From assembly GCA_965215945.1 (NCBI GenBank), contig CBDCFC010000026.1, forward strand, positions 62,001-126,000: DNA of 64,000 bases, read 5' to 3'. The stretch comes from JAHEKD01 sp965215945. GTDB taxonomy: Bacteria > Pseudomonadota > Gammaproteobacteria > Arenicellales > JAHEKD01. Below the pieces are notes generated by a model. That model saw nothing but the letters and a program-made list of their open reading frames with translations, searched no databases and was not told the origin of the DNA. This document shows positions 45,501 through 53,340 of the stretch, one piece after another. The position numbers and the translations under genes were made by a program. How positions within the stretch are numbered: the first letter of the stretch is position 1; every line of letters begins with the position of its first letter.

Positions 45501-46084
45501 TGTCCAGTGTTAATGGTAATGCCAATGTCAAAGTCAATAACGGAGCGATTAAAGGCGTCAATCTGCAAGACGTATTATTCAAAGGCTATCAAGCTTATGC
45601 GGCATTAAAAGATAAAACCGTCAAGTCGAAATATAACCCGGCTGATCAAACTGAATTCTCATCAATGACCGGTAGCTGGAACATCAATGGCGGTGTCATT
45701 TCCGGTAATGATTTGGACATCCAGGCTCCCCTATTCCGAATCAGCGGTGGCGGTAAAGTCTCGCTAGTCAGTAATACCATCGATTATTTGCTCAACGTTA
45801 AAGTTGTCAAATCCTTAGAGGGCCAAGGTGGCGCTTCGATGAAAGAACTTGAAGGTCGAACTATACCATTGAGTATTACCGGCAGTTTGAATAATCCTCA
45901 ATATAATCTCGATGTTTCCAGCCTGGTCAAAGCCGAGGTTCAGCGCAAGGCCCAGGAAAAAATCGAGGAAAAAATTGAAGAAAAACTAGGTGAAAAACTG
46001 GAAGGAGAAGGTAGTTTACAAGAAAAATTACAAAAAAAAGCCGTAGAAAAAGTCGGAGAAAAATTGTTTGATCTATTCAATTAG
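42563..46084 (+). CDS. AsmA-family envelope protein, very large
   Basis: This 1173-residue protein begins with one membrane anchor (KKLLIAVGIIFLLLIAVALF). The AsmA start VFVDVNDYKDKIEQLAEDNLGRKL then GNLELKTFPSLRVKTGELTL follows. The C-terminus has the AsmA C-domain (GNFSLKMNAAGATDKALMSSVNG, GVISGNDLDIQAPLFRISGGG, LNNPQYNLDV). The last 45 residues are charged repeats (KIEEKIEEKLGEKLEGEG). The middle is several hundred residues of repeating beta-rich units (...SNLSLKAKGQTINGG...), about twice the length of E. coli AsmA. AsmA-like proteins bridge inner and outer membranes and take part in lipid transport. Confidence 0.9.
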   Translation: MNLVKKLLIAVGIIFLLLIAVALFLPVFVDVNDYKDKIEQLAEDNLGRKLNLSGNLELKTFPSLRVKTGELTLTNPEGFPHQNMLEVKNAEIGIRVLPLLTKKVEAGTIIIDSPVINLTKKSNGETNWEFPTSSETTETTTKEGDSGTALAAIAIQGFEITNAKISYADFTSDTLVNADQLNLSTGSIIPGNTFPVELSTKASGSMLTDPVQAKLSMNANVDNSLSNLSLSDLSSEIKLGESTYQINTPNLSYDIENGQLAAAELSLAAPIDEQSKADIKIPDLKFDVNQLLANMIGTEVVYSASDLSANVSLPRLGFDANKQVASIGSADIKISNPELNATLALPETEIDLTQDELLINGLTGSYAYNNLNGNLNIPQFSFNKQTSQFNAQDVQTTIGDAAITSRVNGGLDPVQVNFGVNTKSLNLKQLLGALDIALDTQANSALTNLDLKLDGQYQDNSVIVNEFSGKLDQTTLNGKATINDFANPAYDVTLNIGDLAVDDYLPKPSSAESSGAKESAATAAATPVALSQFNVNANINADRVYSDINGVSLENLKLGLAPNGDTSSISFNSAINGTAVPEPINVDLTTNAKINHQENSAALSNLSLKAKGQTINGGISIPDASIPFSTENISLANISATFSNAVANAQLKLPRVDFNANSSTVLINDVSGKAKFNDINASILLPNLTAELENQRLKVNELALDLSGKQSVGRLSIPTLDVNLSNHTLGATNVIFEGQDGRAELNLKPTDGSNTYAGNLLANNFNLRGILNRFNLLTDLDDKSALTNVNIQSPITFSDTKLKLQNIKASIDATQINGFVDATIGLKPVYNFDINVGNLNADRYIPAASESESTNSTKAVGAPVAIPVELFQNTTADGKVHFDKLAIGGAQFNNFNIGVTAKDGRLSISPLESGFFNGRMDGNLAVDSSTSTPKLDFNYTLSQVALEQALSSLGVTDKLAGNGNFSLKMNAAGATDKALMSSVNGNANVKVNNGAIKGVNLQDVLFKGYQAYAALKDKTVKSKYNPADQTEFSSMTGSWNINGGVISGNDLDIQAPLFRISGGGKVSLVSNTIDYLLNVKVVKSLEGQGGASMKELEGRTIPLSITGSLNNPQYNLDVSSLVKAEVQRKAQEKIEEKIEEKLGEKLEGEGSLQEKLQKKAVEKVGEKLFDLFN

Positions 46085-46156
46085 GTTACATTCACCTATC
46101 TAACACACAATTTGGTCGAGAGAGTTACCCAAAAAAACTTAAATATGGAGCATTGA

Positions 46157-46744
46157 ATGTTACGTAATCTATTTTTAATATCATTTTTATCACTGTTTTT
46201 AGTCGCATGCAGTGAAGAAAAAACAGTCACTGAAGAAGCAGGCGAAGCCGTTGATCAGGCTGCTGAGGCCGTAAAAGATGCGGACGAAGCTACAGGTGAA
46301 GCTGCAAGTAATGCTGCTGATGCCACTACCGAAGCCGCCAGTGATGTGGTTGAAGGTGCTAAAGAGATGGCAAGCGATGCTGCTGAAGCAACAGGTGAAG
46401 TCGTTGACAGTGCAACCGAAATGGCTTCTGACGCAGCAGACGCGACGGCTGAAGCGGCCAGTAATGCTGCTGATGCCACTACCGAAGCCGCCAGCGATGT
46501 GGTTGAAGGTGCTAAAGAGATGGGAGGCGATGCTGCTGAAGCAACAGATGAAGCCGTTGATAACGCAACAGAAGCGTCTAGTGATGCAGCTGAAGCGACC
46601 ACTGAAGCCGCAGGTGATGCCGCCGATGCGACTACTGAAGCCGCAAGCGACGCCGCCCAGGCAACGGGTGAAGCCGTTGATGATGCGACTGAAGCCGCAG
46701 GTGATGCCGCCGATGAAGCTGCTGAGGCAGTAACTACTGACTAG
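46157..46744 (+). CDS. Repetitive Ala/Glu/Asp-rich lipoprotein
   Basis: This 195-residue protein has a lipoprotein signal peptide with lipobox LVAC (Cys19). The rest is a low-complexity amphipathic helix built of EAT-x-AASDAA / DATTEAASD units, similar in style to LEA group 3 or apolipoprotein repeats. A block of about 100 bases is nearly duplicated with a shift of 153 bases (51 codons), so the gene has grown by in-frame duplication. It should be anchored in the outer or inner membrane as an extended helix. Function unknown. The antisense and +1 frames are also open, as expected for such repeats. A terminator follows. Confidence 0.8.
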   Translation: MLRNLFLISFLSLFLVACSEEKTVTEEAGEAVDQAAEAVKDADEATGEAASNAADATTEAASDVVEGAKEMASDAAEATGEVVDSATEMASDAADATAEAASNAADATTEAASDVVEGAKEMGGDAAEATDEAVDNATEASSDAAEATTEAAGDAADATTEAASDAAQATGEAVDDATEAAGDAADEAAEAVTTD

Positions 46745-46763
46745 TTATTTGACTATCAATTCT

Positions 46764-46791
46764 AAAAGGCAGCCTAGTGCTGCCTTTTTTA
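46764..46791 (+). terminator. Rho-independent terminator after the lipoprotein gene
   Basis: AAAAGGCAGC, CTAGT loop, GCTGCCTTTT, then further Ts. It starts 20 bases after the stop codon. A strong and complete hairpin. Confidence 0.92.
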
Positions 46792-46843
46792 TTAGCGTTC
46801 GCGTAAGCGACAGAATACCACGGGCTTGTCCCGGCTCTTCAAC

Positions 46844-47009
46844 ACTATAACTCAATGCCGAGCTTGCGAAGAATCTCCTGTGCTATTCGGTCCTGACAGG
46901 TCAGTGATGTACTTACTAGCACGTTTTGACGTACATTTTGAAACAGATCGGGGTAACTGAAAGAACGGAGGAATTTGAGATGCCCGTGGATGAATGAGTG
47001 TATATAGAT
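46844..47009 (-). pseudogene. Possible C-terminal remnant of an unrecognised protein
   Basis: A minus-strand frame opening after a TGA and ending at TAG 46844 encodes about 55 residues. It contains GHLKFLRSFSYPDLFQNV, a middle part, and the ending QDRIAQEILRKLGIEL. It has no start codon or ribosome-binding site and no gene continues upstream, where the IS element lies about 60 bases away. The ending looks like a real protein C-terminus, so it may be a truncated gene, but I do not recognise the family. An overlapping longer frame (46852-47088) reaches into the IS end and looks spurious. Confidence 0.25.
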
Positions 47010-47078
47010 TGATCATCGCATCTCGTTCAGACGTGATGATCATCGGATCAGCCCGAATGGGCTTACATGGACACTGCC

Positions 47079-47339
47079 GATTTGCCAAGTTAAATTAAAT
47101 AAAAAGAAGATCAATTGCACACTTACATCCGGCCTGTTATTGAAGTGGCGTGTTTCGACACTTCTGGCCCCAATGGAATACGCCGACAGGTTCCCTATCT
47201 GTTACTCGGAGTTTTACATCTCCAACCCTTTCGCCGGGGTTTCCCTGTCGCGGTCTGACCTGTTTTACCATCTATTTCACTTGTCGCAATCTGTCTGAGG
47301 GTTAATTATTAAGTACTTGATCATCGTTGTGTTGTTAAA
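47079..47339 (-). ncRNA. Candidate seekRNA/bridge RNA region of the IS1111-group element
   Basis: The region downstream of the transposase stop has no reading frame but several stable hairpins on the minus strand: GGAG-ATGTAAA-ACTCC, a GAAGTG...CACTTC stem and a CAGATAGGGAACCTG loop. In IS1111-type elements this position encodes the structured RNA that directs the transposase to donor and target DNA. The boundaries and the pairing loops are not defined here. Confidence 0.5.
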
Positions 47340-48374
47340 TTATCGAGCTATTGCTTGATAGGCTTGACCTGACGTTACTACACGCCATGCAATCCGTGCG
47401 GTTTTATTCGCCTGGGCCACACATGCCTTGTTGACATGAGTCCGATTCATTAATGCCGTGAGCCATGGTGATTTGTTTTCCATTCCAGCCCGTTGGCGGC
47501 GTTTCACACTGCAGATCACTGAGCGTGCACCATGGACCAATAACATTCGCACATAGCCATCCCCTCGTTTGGATATGCCCAACAATCGCTGCTTACCCCC
47601 ACTGGATGCCTGTCGAGGCACTAATCCCAAATAGGCCGCTAATTGACGGCCATTGTTAAATGCACGGCCATCACCGATCGTGCCGACCAACGCCGTTGCC
47701 GTTAATATACCAATCCCAGGTATGCGGGTTAATAATTGGCTCTTCTCACAGTGTTGGTGCCATCGCGTTATCGACTGTTCAATTTCATCAATCTTTTGTT
47801 GATACATGACATAGTGTTCGTATAAGTTTGACAGTAAGGTGCGCATAGCCGGATTCAGCTCATTTGACGCATCCGCCAATATATCCGCCATACGATGACC
47901 AATATGGTGGTTGCCCTGGGGGATTACGATGCCAAATTCGCTTAATGTCCCCCGAATATGGTTGCTCAGCGCAATGCGTTGGGACATCAGCAATCGTCGT
48001 GAGTGGTGTAAATGCAGTATCGTTTGCTGATCTATAGATTTGACCGGTGCAAAACGCATGCTGGGTCGTTGTACCGCTTCGCAGATCCCTTGGGCATCAT
48101 TTTGATCATTTTTATTTGATTTGATATACGGGGCCACAAACTGTGGGGCCATGGCCCGTACGGTATGCCCAAGTTTAGCAAATTGACGGGCCCAGTAATG
48201 CATGGCACCACCGGCTTCAATCCCAATCAAACACGGTGATAGGTTGGCCAACAATGCAAGCAGCTGTGTACGGTTTACTTTCTTTTGTAAAACGACTTCA
48301 CCGTGATCGTCTATCCCATGCAGTTGGAAACTATTTTTTGCCAAATCAATGCCTAATACGCTAATCTTGTTCAT
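47340..48374 (-). CDS. IS110/IS1111-family transposase
   Basis: This 344-residue DEDD transposase starts at the ATG at 48374 (MNKISVLGIDLAKNSFQLHG); the longer frame to 48407 adds no family sequence. The RuvC-like acidic residues are Asp10, Glu53 (IGIEAGG), Asp90 and Asp93 (KNDQNDA). The C-terminal transposase_20 domain has RIPGIGILTATALVGTIGD and the conserved Ser in LVPRQASSGGKQRLLGISKRG. The frame is intact, so the element may be active. Recombination is guided by an RNA encoded in the same element. Confidence 0.95.
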   Translation of the reverse strand: MNKISVLGIDLAKNSFQLHGIDDHGEVVLQKKVNRTQLLALLANLSPCLIGIEAGGAMHYWARQFAKLGHTVRAMAPQFVAPYIKSNKNDQNDAQGICEAVQRPSMRFAPVKSIDQQTILHLHHSRRLLMSQRIALSNHIRGTLSEFGIVIPQGNHHIGHRMADILADASNELNPAMRTLLSNLYEHYVMYQQKIDEIEQSITRWHQHCEKSQLLTRIPGIGILTATALVGTIGDGRAFNNGRQLAAYLGLVPRQASSGGKQRLLGISKRGDGYVRMLLVHGARSVICSVKRRQRAGMENKSPWLTALMNRTHVNKACVAQANKTARIAWRVVTSGQAYQAIAR

Positions 48375-48505
48375 GGATACTGCCTCTTTTGTTAATTGAA
48401 ATTTCAATTATGGCACTTTAGATGCCGAATGTTATTGAGGCAGTGTCCATTCCATTTGTTACGGTAAGCACCCCGGGTTTAGCTGGATTTTAGTAAAAAA
48501 TATTG

Positions 48506-48567
48506 AGGTTCCGGCACAAGGCCGGGTTGTATTAATAATGTTTAAGGTTCCGGCACAAGCCCGGGGG
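48506..48567. repeat. Two tandem GGTTCCGGCACAAG palindromic units
   Basis: Two copies of GGTTCCGGCACAAG-x-CCGGG are separated by about 40 bases. A related unit is at 56104-56149 and a partial one at 46829-46837. They lie between the IS element and the oxidoreductase gene. Confidence 0.6.
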
Positions 48568-48593
48568 TATCTATTTCAAGGTTCAGTGCTGAG

Positions 48594-49874
48594 TTAAAAT
48601 TTATCTTTCAAACTGTAATACAACATACCGGCAACCAGCCCAGGATAACGCAACAAAGTACCGCCTGGAAATTCCGGGCTTGGCAACGCAGCCATAATAT
48701 CGAAACGCTGCGCCGTTCCACTTACAGCTTCAGCGATTAACTTTCCGGCCAGTGTTGTCAAACAGACTCCCTGACCGGAAAAACCTTGTGCATAAAACAC
48801 ATTCGGCTGTAATTTACCAAAGCTTGGCAAGCGATTTAAAGTGATGGCTAAGGTGCCGCCCCAGGCGTAGTCTATTTTAGTATTTTTCAGTTGAGGATAA
48901 ACCTTCAACATTACCGGGCGCACGAAATTTGCAATATCTCCTGGAAATTTAGAGCTGTAGTTTTCACCACCGCCGAACAGCAAACGCTTATCAGCAGATA
49001 AACGGTAATAATCAACCACAAACTTGCTGTCGGCAACGGCAACATCATCACGAATCAGCTGTTTTGCCCGCTCCTCACCCAATGTCTCGGTGGCAATAAT
49101 AAAATTATTTATCGGCATGATCTGCGCCGCCATGGTTGGATTTAATTTGTCCAAGTAGCCATTGCAGGCGACAACAGCATAATCTGCAGTAATGACGGCC
49201 TTTTCGGTTTTTACCCACACTGGCTGCGCCTGATTGAAGTTAATCACCGGTGAATGTTCATAAATTTTTACCCCGGCTTCACGCGCTGCATGAGCCAGAC
49301 CCAATACATAATTCAATGGATGTAAATGGCCTGCGCCGAGATCCAAACTGCCGCCGTGGTAAATACTTGTGCCCAACATTTCAACCATTTCTTCTTTGTC
49401 GACAAAGCGAATTTGGTCATAGTCATAATCATTTCTGAGCTTGTCGACTTCACTACGGTATTCTTCGACATAAGATTTTTTATGCGCCGCATGCAAAAGA
49501 CCATCCTTGTAATCACATTGAATTTTATGCTGAGAAATTCGTTCTTTAACCAATCGTTTCGCTTCTTCGGCTAAATCCCAAAGCTCATGAGCACGCCTTT
49601 TCCCGAATGATTCTTCGAGCTCAGACTGCCATTTACGCTGACCCGTATGTAGCTGACCACCATTGCGACCAGAGGCACCCCAGCCAATACGATTGGCTTC
49701 AAGCAGAACAACCTGATAACCGGTTTCAGCAAGATGTAGAGCTGCTGAAACACCAGTAAACCCACCTCCGATTACACAAACATCACAACGCTCATCAGCC
49801 TCAAGACTGCTAACTTCAGCAATACCCTTTGCTGTAGCGGTATAGTAAGAATTTATGTAATCGCAAATGGTCAT
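48594..49874 (-). CDS. FAD-dependent oxidoreductase (DAO family, PuuB-like)
   Basis: This 426-residue flavoprotein has the dinucleotide-binding VCVIGGGFTGVSAALHLAE (residues 33-51), then LLEANRIGWGASGRNGGQ. It has a substrate-domain segment with ACNGYLDKLNP and the C-terminal GQGVCLTTLAGKLIAEA. This combination is typical of gamma-glutamylputrescine oxidase (PuuB/OrdL) and related amine oxidases. It oxidises a secondary or primary amine with O2. No other putrescine genes are adjacent, so the substrate is uncertain. The GTCATGGG region at the start lacks a strong ribosome-binding site. Confidence 0.85.
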   Translation of the reverse strand: MTICDYINSYYTATAKGIAEVSSLEADERCDVCVIGGGFTGVSAALHLAETGYQVVLLEANRIGWGASGRNGGQLHTGQRKWQSELEESFGKRRAHELWDLAEEAKRLVKERISQHKIQCDYKDGLLHAAHKKSYVEEYRSEVDKLRNDYDYDQIRFVDKEEMVEMLGTSIYHGGSLDLGAGHLHPLNYVLGLAHAAREAGVKIYEHSPVINFNQAQPVWVKTEKAVITADYAVVACNGYLDKLNPTMAAQIMPINNFIIATETLGEERAKQLIRDDVAVADSKFVVDYYRLSADKRLLFGGGENYSSKFPGDIANFVRPVMLKVYPQLKNTKIDYAWGGTLAITLNRLPSFGKLQPNVFYAQGFSGQGVCLTTLAGKLIAEAVSGTAQRFDIMAALPSPEFPGGTLLRYPGLVAGMLYYSLKDKF

Positions 49875-49950
49875 GGGATTTTGGCTTGATTATGGTGAAC
49901 TTATTTATTTAAGATATACTATGTGCATGATGATTGATAGTTAACCACGA

Positions 49951-50577
49951 ATGTTGTTTGGAAGAAAAAAGAATATTAGCTCAAGTTCCGCTTTATCCGG
50001 GCGCACTATGCCACAGCAAGTTGCCAGTGAACACTATGTTAACGGCAATCCGCTGGAACCGCCATTTCCCGGAAGAATGCAGTACGCATTATTTGCGTTA
50101 GGCTGTTTTTGGGGTGCTGAACGAAAGTTTTGGGAGACCAAAGGCGTTCATAGCACACATGTTGGTTATTCTGGCGGCACTATCGCAAATCCCAGTTATC
50201 AACAAGTTTGCAGTGGCCAAACAGGCCATGCAGAAGTAGTTAGAGTCGTCTTTGACCCGGAAATAGTCAGCTACGACGACTTGTTAAAAATATTTTGGGA
50301 ATCACACGATCCAACTCAGGGTGATCGCCAGGGTAATGATGTTGGCAACCAGTACCGTTCCGGCATTTATACCTATAACGATGAGCAATACGAACAGGCA
50401 AAGGCAAGCCTTGAGGAATACCAAGTTAAACTTGCAGCGGCAGGTTATCCACCTATCACCACCGAAGTGAAGCCGACTTCAGTGTTCTTTTATGCCGAGG
50501 ATTATCACCAACAATATCTGGCTAAAAATCCTCAGGGCTATTGTGGCCTGGGTGGCACTGGAGTTTGTTATAGCTAA
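49951..50577 (+). CDS. msrA: Peptide methionine sulfoxide reductase MsrA
   Basis: This 208-residue protein has the active-site motif LGCFWGAERKFW (catalytic Cys52), then GYSGGTIANPSYQQVCSGQTGHAE, DPTQGDRQGNDVGNQYRS and FYAEDYHQQYL. The C-terminal PQGYCGLGGTGVCYS holds two resolving cysteines. It reduces methionine-S-sulfoxide in proteins. It is divergent from the oxidoreductase gene and followed 10 bases later by the convergent hslO; both serve oxidative-stress repair. The 40-residue N-terminal extension before the core is normal for E. coli-type MsrA. Confidence 0.97.
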   Translation: MLFGRKKNISSSSALSGRTMPQQVASEHYVNGNPLEPPFPGRMQYALFALGCFWGAERKFWETKGVHSTHVGYSGGTIANPSYQQVCSGQTGHAEVVRVVFDPEIVSYDDLLKIFWESHDPTQGDRQGNDVGNQYRSGIYTYNDEQYEQAKASLEEYQVKLAAAGYPPITTEVKPTSVFFYAEDYHQQYLAKNPQGYCGLGGTGVCYS

Positions 50578-50587
50578 TCAACTTTAG

Positions 50588-51457
50588 CTAATTAATCGTA
50601 TTTGGCTCATCGGCAACATGATTTAGAAATAATCGCTCCACTTGTTGCTGATTGTATAAATAAGTCCTATTACAAAACTCACAGTCGACGGTAATCCGGC
50701 CTTGTTCGCGCAATAATTCATAGGTCGAATCACGTCCCATTGTCTGCAACACAGTATCGATGCGTTGCCGTGAGCAAGTGCAATTGAAATAAACATTCTG
50801 TTGTTCATAAATACGTACATCTTCCTGATGATAAAGCCGTTTGATCACCTCCACAGCAGTCAAATTTAGTATTTCTTCAGCCGCTATGGTTTTGGTCAGC
50901 AAATTGATTCGATTCCAATTTTCATCTTCTTCATCGAGTAGACCCGGCATTCTTTGAATCAACAATCCGGCTACTTTGTCCTGGTTGACGAAAAGTTTCA
51001 AGCTGCTGGGTAGCTGTTCTGATTGTGAAAAATATTGTTCGAGTGATTCTGATAAAGTCTGCCCACTTAATTCAACAATACCTTGATACCTATTTTCAAG
51101 GTTCATTAAGGTCATCACTAACCGTGCCTGTCCATATAGCTCCTGCAAAGATGAAGCAAGTGAAAAACTAGATCCATCCTGCCATTTTGCCAAACCTCGA
51201 ATAGTATTTTTTGGATTGGACTGAGCGACCAAAGTTTGGATCGGACCATCACCCTGAATTTGCAAAATAATGGAGCTTCCCTGTTTTAATCTTGATCGCA
51301 ATAATATCGAAGATGCCAGAACTTGTCCGAGCTGCTCGGCAACTAACATTGGATACTCATGCTGTGCTAAGACATCGGCCCAGCTTTGTTCCATTTGCAC
51401 AATGCTCAAGCGTGTGTTGGCTGACTCGATCAAACAAGGCTGCAGAATATCAGGCAT
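50588..51457 (-). CDS. hslO: Hsp33 redox-regulated chaperonin
   Basis: This 289-residue protein has the C-terminal redox switch of four cysteines: Cys226-x-Cys228 (NCTCSRQR) and Cys259-x2-Cys262 (DCEFCNRTY). The N-terminal domain holds IQGDGPIQTLVAQSN and ELSGQTLSESLEQYFSQSEQ. Under oxidative stress it loses zinc, forms disulphides and binds unfolded proteins. It lies 2 bases after the SRPBCC gene on the same strand. Confidence 0.95.
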   Translation of the reverse strand: MPDILQPCLIESANTRLSIVQMEQSWADVLAQHEYPMLVAEQLGQVLASSILLRSRLKQGSSIILQIQGDGPIQTLVAQSNPKNTIRGLAKWQDGSSFSLASSLQELYGQARLVMTLMNLENRYQGIVELSGQTLSESLEQYFSQSEQLPSSLKLFVNQDKVAGLLIQRMPGLLDEEDENWNRINLLTKTIAAEEILNLTAVEVIKRLYHQEDVRIYEQQNVYFNCTCSRQRIDTVLQTMGRDSTYELLREQGRITVDCEFCNRTYLYNQQQVERLFLNHVADEPNTIN

Positions 51458-51459
51458 TG

Positions 51460-51993
51460 TTATTCTGATTCGGCAACTGTTTTCAATTTCGCCAGCCCTT
51501 TTTCATACATGGGGCCTACCATTGAATCGAGCATCAAATTAAAATATTTGCCGATAATATTCCCTTCAGCATCACTGATCAGTTTCCAGGCGACTTCAGT
51601 CGAATCACCCTCCGGGGTGGTATGAATCTCTGCGATCGGTTTGCCCTGTTGACCAAAATCCAGCACAATTACTACCTTCTCATCCGCCACTGATTCGATA
51701 ATCTCCTGGCTACCCGTGCCGACATGCTTGTGCTCACTGTTCCACATCATTTTCGCACCAACTCCTGATTCAGGGCCCTGGTATTCGTAATTGGTTTGTG
51801 GATCAATCTCGTGCCAAGGTGACCACTCGGGAAATCGACTCAGGTTATTTGCTATCGAAAACACTTTTTCCGGTGATTTATTAATAGTAACGCTGCGCTC
51901 AACCACTACAGTCTGCGGCAGAAAAAACCCGACAACAACAAAAGCAAGTATGGCAATGACTAAAAATGAAAGGACAAATTTAATAATCTTCAT
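51460..51993 (-). CDS. SRPBCC-domain membrane-anchored protein
   Basis: This 177-residue protein has one N-terminal membrane segment (KFVLSFLVIAILAFVVVGFFL) and a START/SRPBCC-fold domain. The domain shows VVERSVTINKSPEKVFSIANN, SRFPEWSPWHEID and VAWKLISDAEG. This polyketide cyclase/dehydrase-like fold binds hydrophobic ligands; the specific ligand is unknown. It forms an operon with hslO, which starts 2 bases later. Confidence 0.8.
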   Translation of the reverse strand: MKIIKFVLSFLVIAILAFVVVGFFLPQTVVVERSVTINKSPEKVFSIANNLSRFPEWSPWHEIDPQTNYEYQGPESGVGAKMMWNSEHKHVGTGSQEIIESVADEKVVIVLDFGQQGKPIAEIHTTPEGDSTEVAWKLISDAEGNIIGKYFNLMLDSMVGPMYEKGLAKLKTVAESE

Positions 51994-52096
51994 GGTTTTT
52001 ACGGTCTGTTAAGGTGGTAAAATCTTTTTAAATTATATCAGTCAAGATGATGAGTTTTGAACATAACATCATCCCTGAAACAAATGAGCACATAAC

Positions 52097-52639
52097 ATGA
52101 AAGATTTATTTGATATTGAACAACTTACCCAATTTGAATTTGGCGCAATTATTATCACTGTTTTAATAGCCGGGCTAGTTTTCGGCTGTTTAATCGCTTA
52201 CGGTTTATTAAACCGAAAAAGCAACCCAAACGCCATTGCCGCCGAAAAAATCAAAGAGGAGTTTGAAGAATATAAAGAAAAAGTTGACGAGCATTTCAAT
52301 CAAACCTCTGAAATGTTTAAAGACGTAACCACACAATATAAAAAGTTATACGACCATATGGCAGTTGGCGCGATTGAGCTTAGCAACGCCGACACTATCA
52401 CCATGCCAAGGCTGGAAATGCAGGATTCAGAAGAAGAATCTGAAATGACAGCTGATGAAGCAAAGCCTGAAGCCGATCAAATTGAAGAAATAGCTGAGCA
52501 GAAACAATCTGCTATAGAAGAAACTGCTGAAAGTGAGAATAATGACGATAACGTGGAAGAGCAAATTGCTGAAAACACCGAAACTACTGCTGAAGAGCTA
52601 GCACAAGCGCATAACCAGGAGGAAAGTAAAACCAGTTAA
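52097..52639 (+). CDS. YhcB/ZapG family (DUF1043) protein
   Basis: This 180-residue protein has an N-terminal membrane anchor (FGAIIITVLIAGLVFGCLIAY), a charged coiled coil (IKEEFEEYKEKVDEHFNQTSE), and the conserved segment MFKDVTTQYKKLYDHMAVGA. This is the YhcB (DUF1043) signature; the E. coli protein is involved in cell-envelope growth and division. The last 70 residues are a low-complexity acidic tail (AEESENNDDN style). It is followed 17 bases later by a DUF1353 gene. Confidence 0.85.
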   Translation: MKDLFDIEQLTQFEFGAIIITVLIAGLVFGCLIAYGLLNRKSNPNAIAAEKIKEEFEEYKEKVDEHFNQTSEMFKDVTTQYKKLYDHMAVGAIELSNADTITMPRLEMQDSEEESEMTADEAKPEADQIEEIAEQKQSAIEETAESENNDDNVEEQIAENTETTAEELAQAHNQEESKTS

Positions 52640-52656
52640 GTATTCAGGAGGATTTA

Positions 52657-53340
52657 ATGGAAGAGTACCGCCGCAACCTTTACATACAATTTGAAGAATT
52701 ACCGCCAATAGAATTAAAAACTGTAAAGCCGGATCATAACACTGGCTTTTTTGAACGACTCGCACTAGCCAGCAAAAGACGTTTATTTTCACTAAAAAAA
52801 GACTGGAAATTCCAACTTGGTGAGATTGATTATCAAAGCGACATGAATGGTCGCGTTATCATTCCGCGCGAAGTCGACGGCAAAAAAATCTATTATGATG
52901 GAGCCACTATTCCTTTTCCATGGTTGGTTAGCTTACTAACTATAGGTATTTTACGACCCCTTGGCGTGATGTTGATCGGTTCAATTGTTCATGACTTTGC
53001 CTATCGACACGGTTACTTACTTTTGGAAAAAGAAGACAAAACTCACCAATACTCGATTGAGAGACACGTTGCCGACCGCCTGCTGCGCGACATTATTGCC
53101 ACAGTAAACAACATGCCAGTCATTGCCTTTTTCGGATGGTTGTTTGTACGATTTGGCTGGCTATTTGTGCGCTATAACAATCAACGATTTGGCGGCAGAG
53201 TACCCTACTGGGAAATCCCACTAGCACTTGTTATTCTGGTGTTAATAGTGCATTTAGTATTACACCACACTACCTTTATTTGTGTGCTGGCAGTGCTTAT
53301 TTACGGTGGTGTTTATCTATTACGCCAGCGACTCGATTAG
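52657..53340 (+). CDS. DUF1353 protein with C-terminal membrane helices
   Basis: This 227-residue protein contains the DUF1353 pattern in residues 65-120: IPREVDGKKIYYDGATIPF, then a hydrophobic stretch, then GSIVHDFAYRHG. The C-terminal 60 residues are membrane segments (IPLALVILVLIVHLVL and CVLAVLIYGGVYLL). Function unknown; phage-derived and chromosomal relatives exist. The gene has a good GGAGG ribosome-binding site and its end overlaps the convergent kinase pseudogene by 21 bases. Confidence 0.65.
   Translation: MEEYRRNLYIQFEELPPIELKTVKPDHNTGFFERLALASKRRLFSLKKDWKFQLGEIDYQSDMNGRVIIPREVDGKKIYYDGATIPFPWLVSLLTIGILRPLGVMLIGSIVHDFAYRHGYLLLEKEDKTHQYSIERHVADRLLRDIIATVNNMPVIAFFGWLFVRFGWLFVRYNNQRFGGRVPYWEIPLALVILVLIVHLVLHHTTFICVLAVLIYGGVYLLRQRLD

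Larger units (their letters stand above)
47067..48450 (-). mobile_element. IS110-family element, IS1111 group
   Basis: The 12-base inverted repeats ATGGACACTGCC (47067-47078) and GGCAGTGTCCAT (48439-48450) match perfectly and enclose one transposase gene. About 260 non-coding bases lie downstream of that gene and only about 65 upstream. IS1111-group elements have such subterminal inverted repeats a few bases inside the true ends, make no target duplication, and carry the guide-RNA region at the transposase 3' side. The exact ends are therefore a few bases outside these coordinates and cannot be fixed without an empty site. Confidence 0.88.

Noticed and set aside
46255..46733. Long open frames antisense and in +1 frame across the lipoprotein gene
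   Set aside because: They result from the alanine-rich repeat structure; only the frame with a lipobox and a terminator downstream makes sense.
46852..47088. A 78-codon minus-strand frame starting inside the IS inverted repeat
   Set aside because: It crosses the IS boundary and has no protein-like pattern after the first residues; a different frame carries the plausible remnant.
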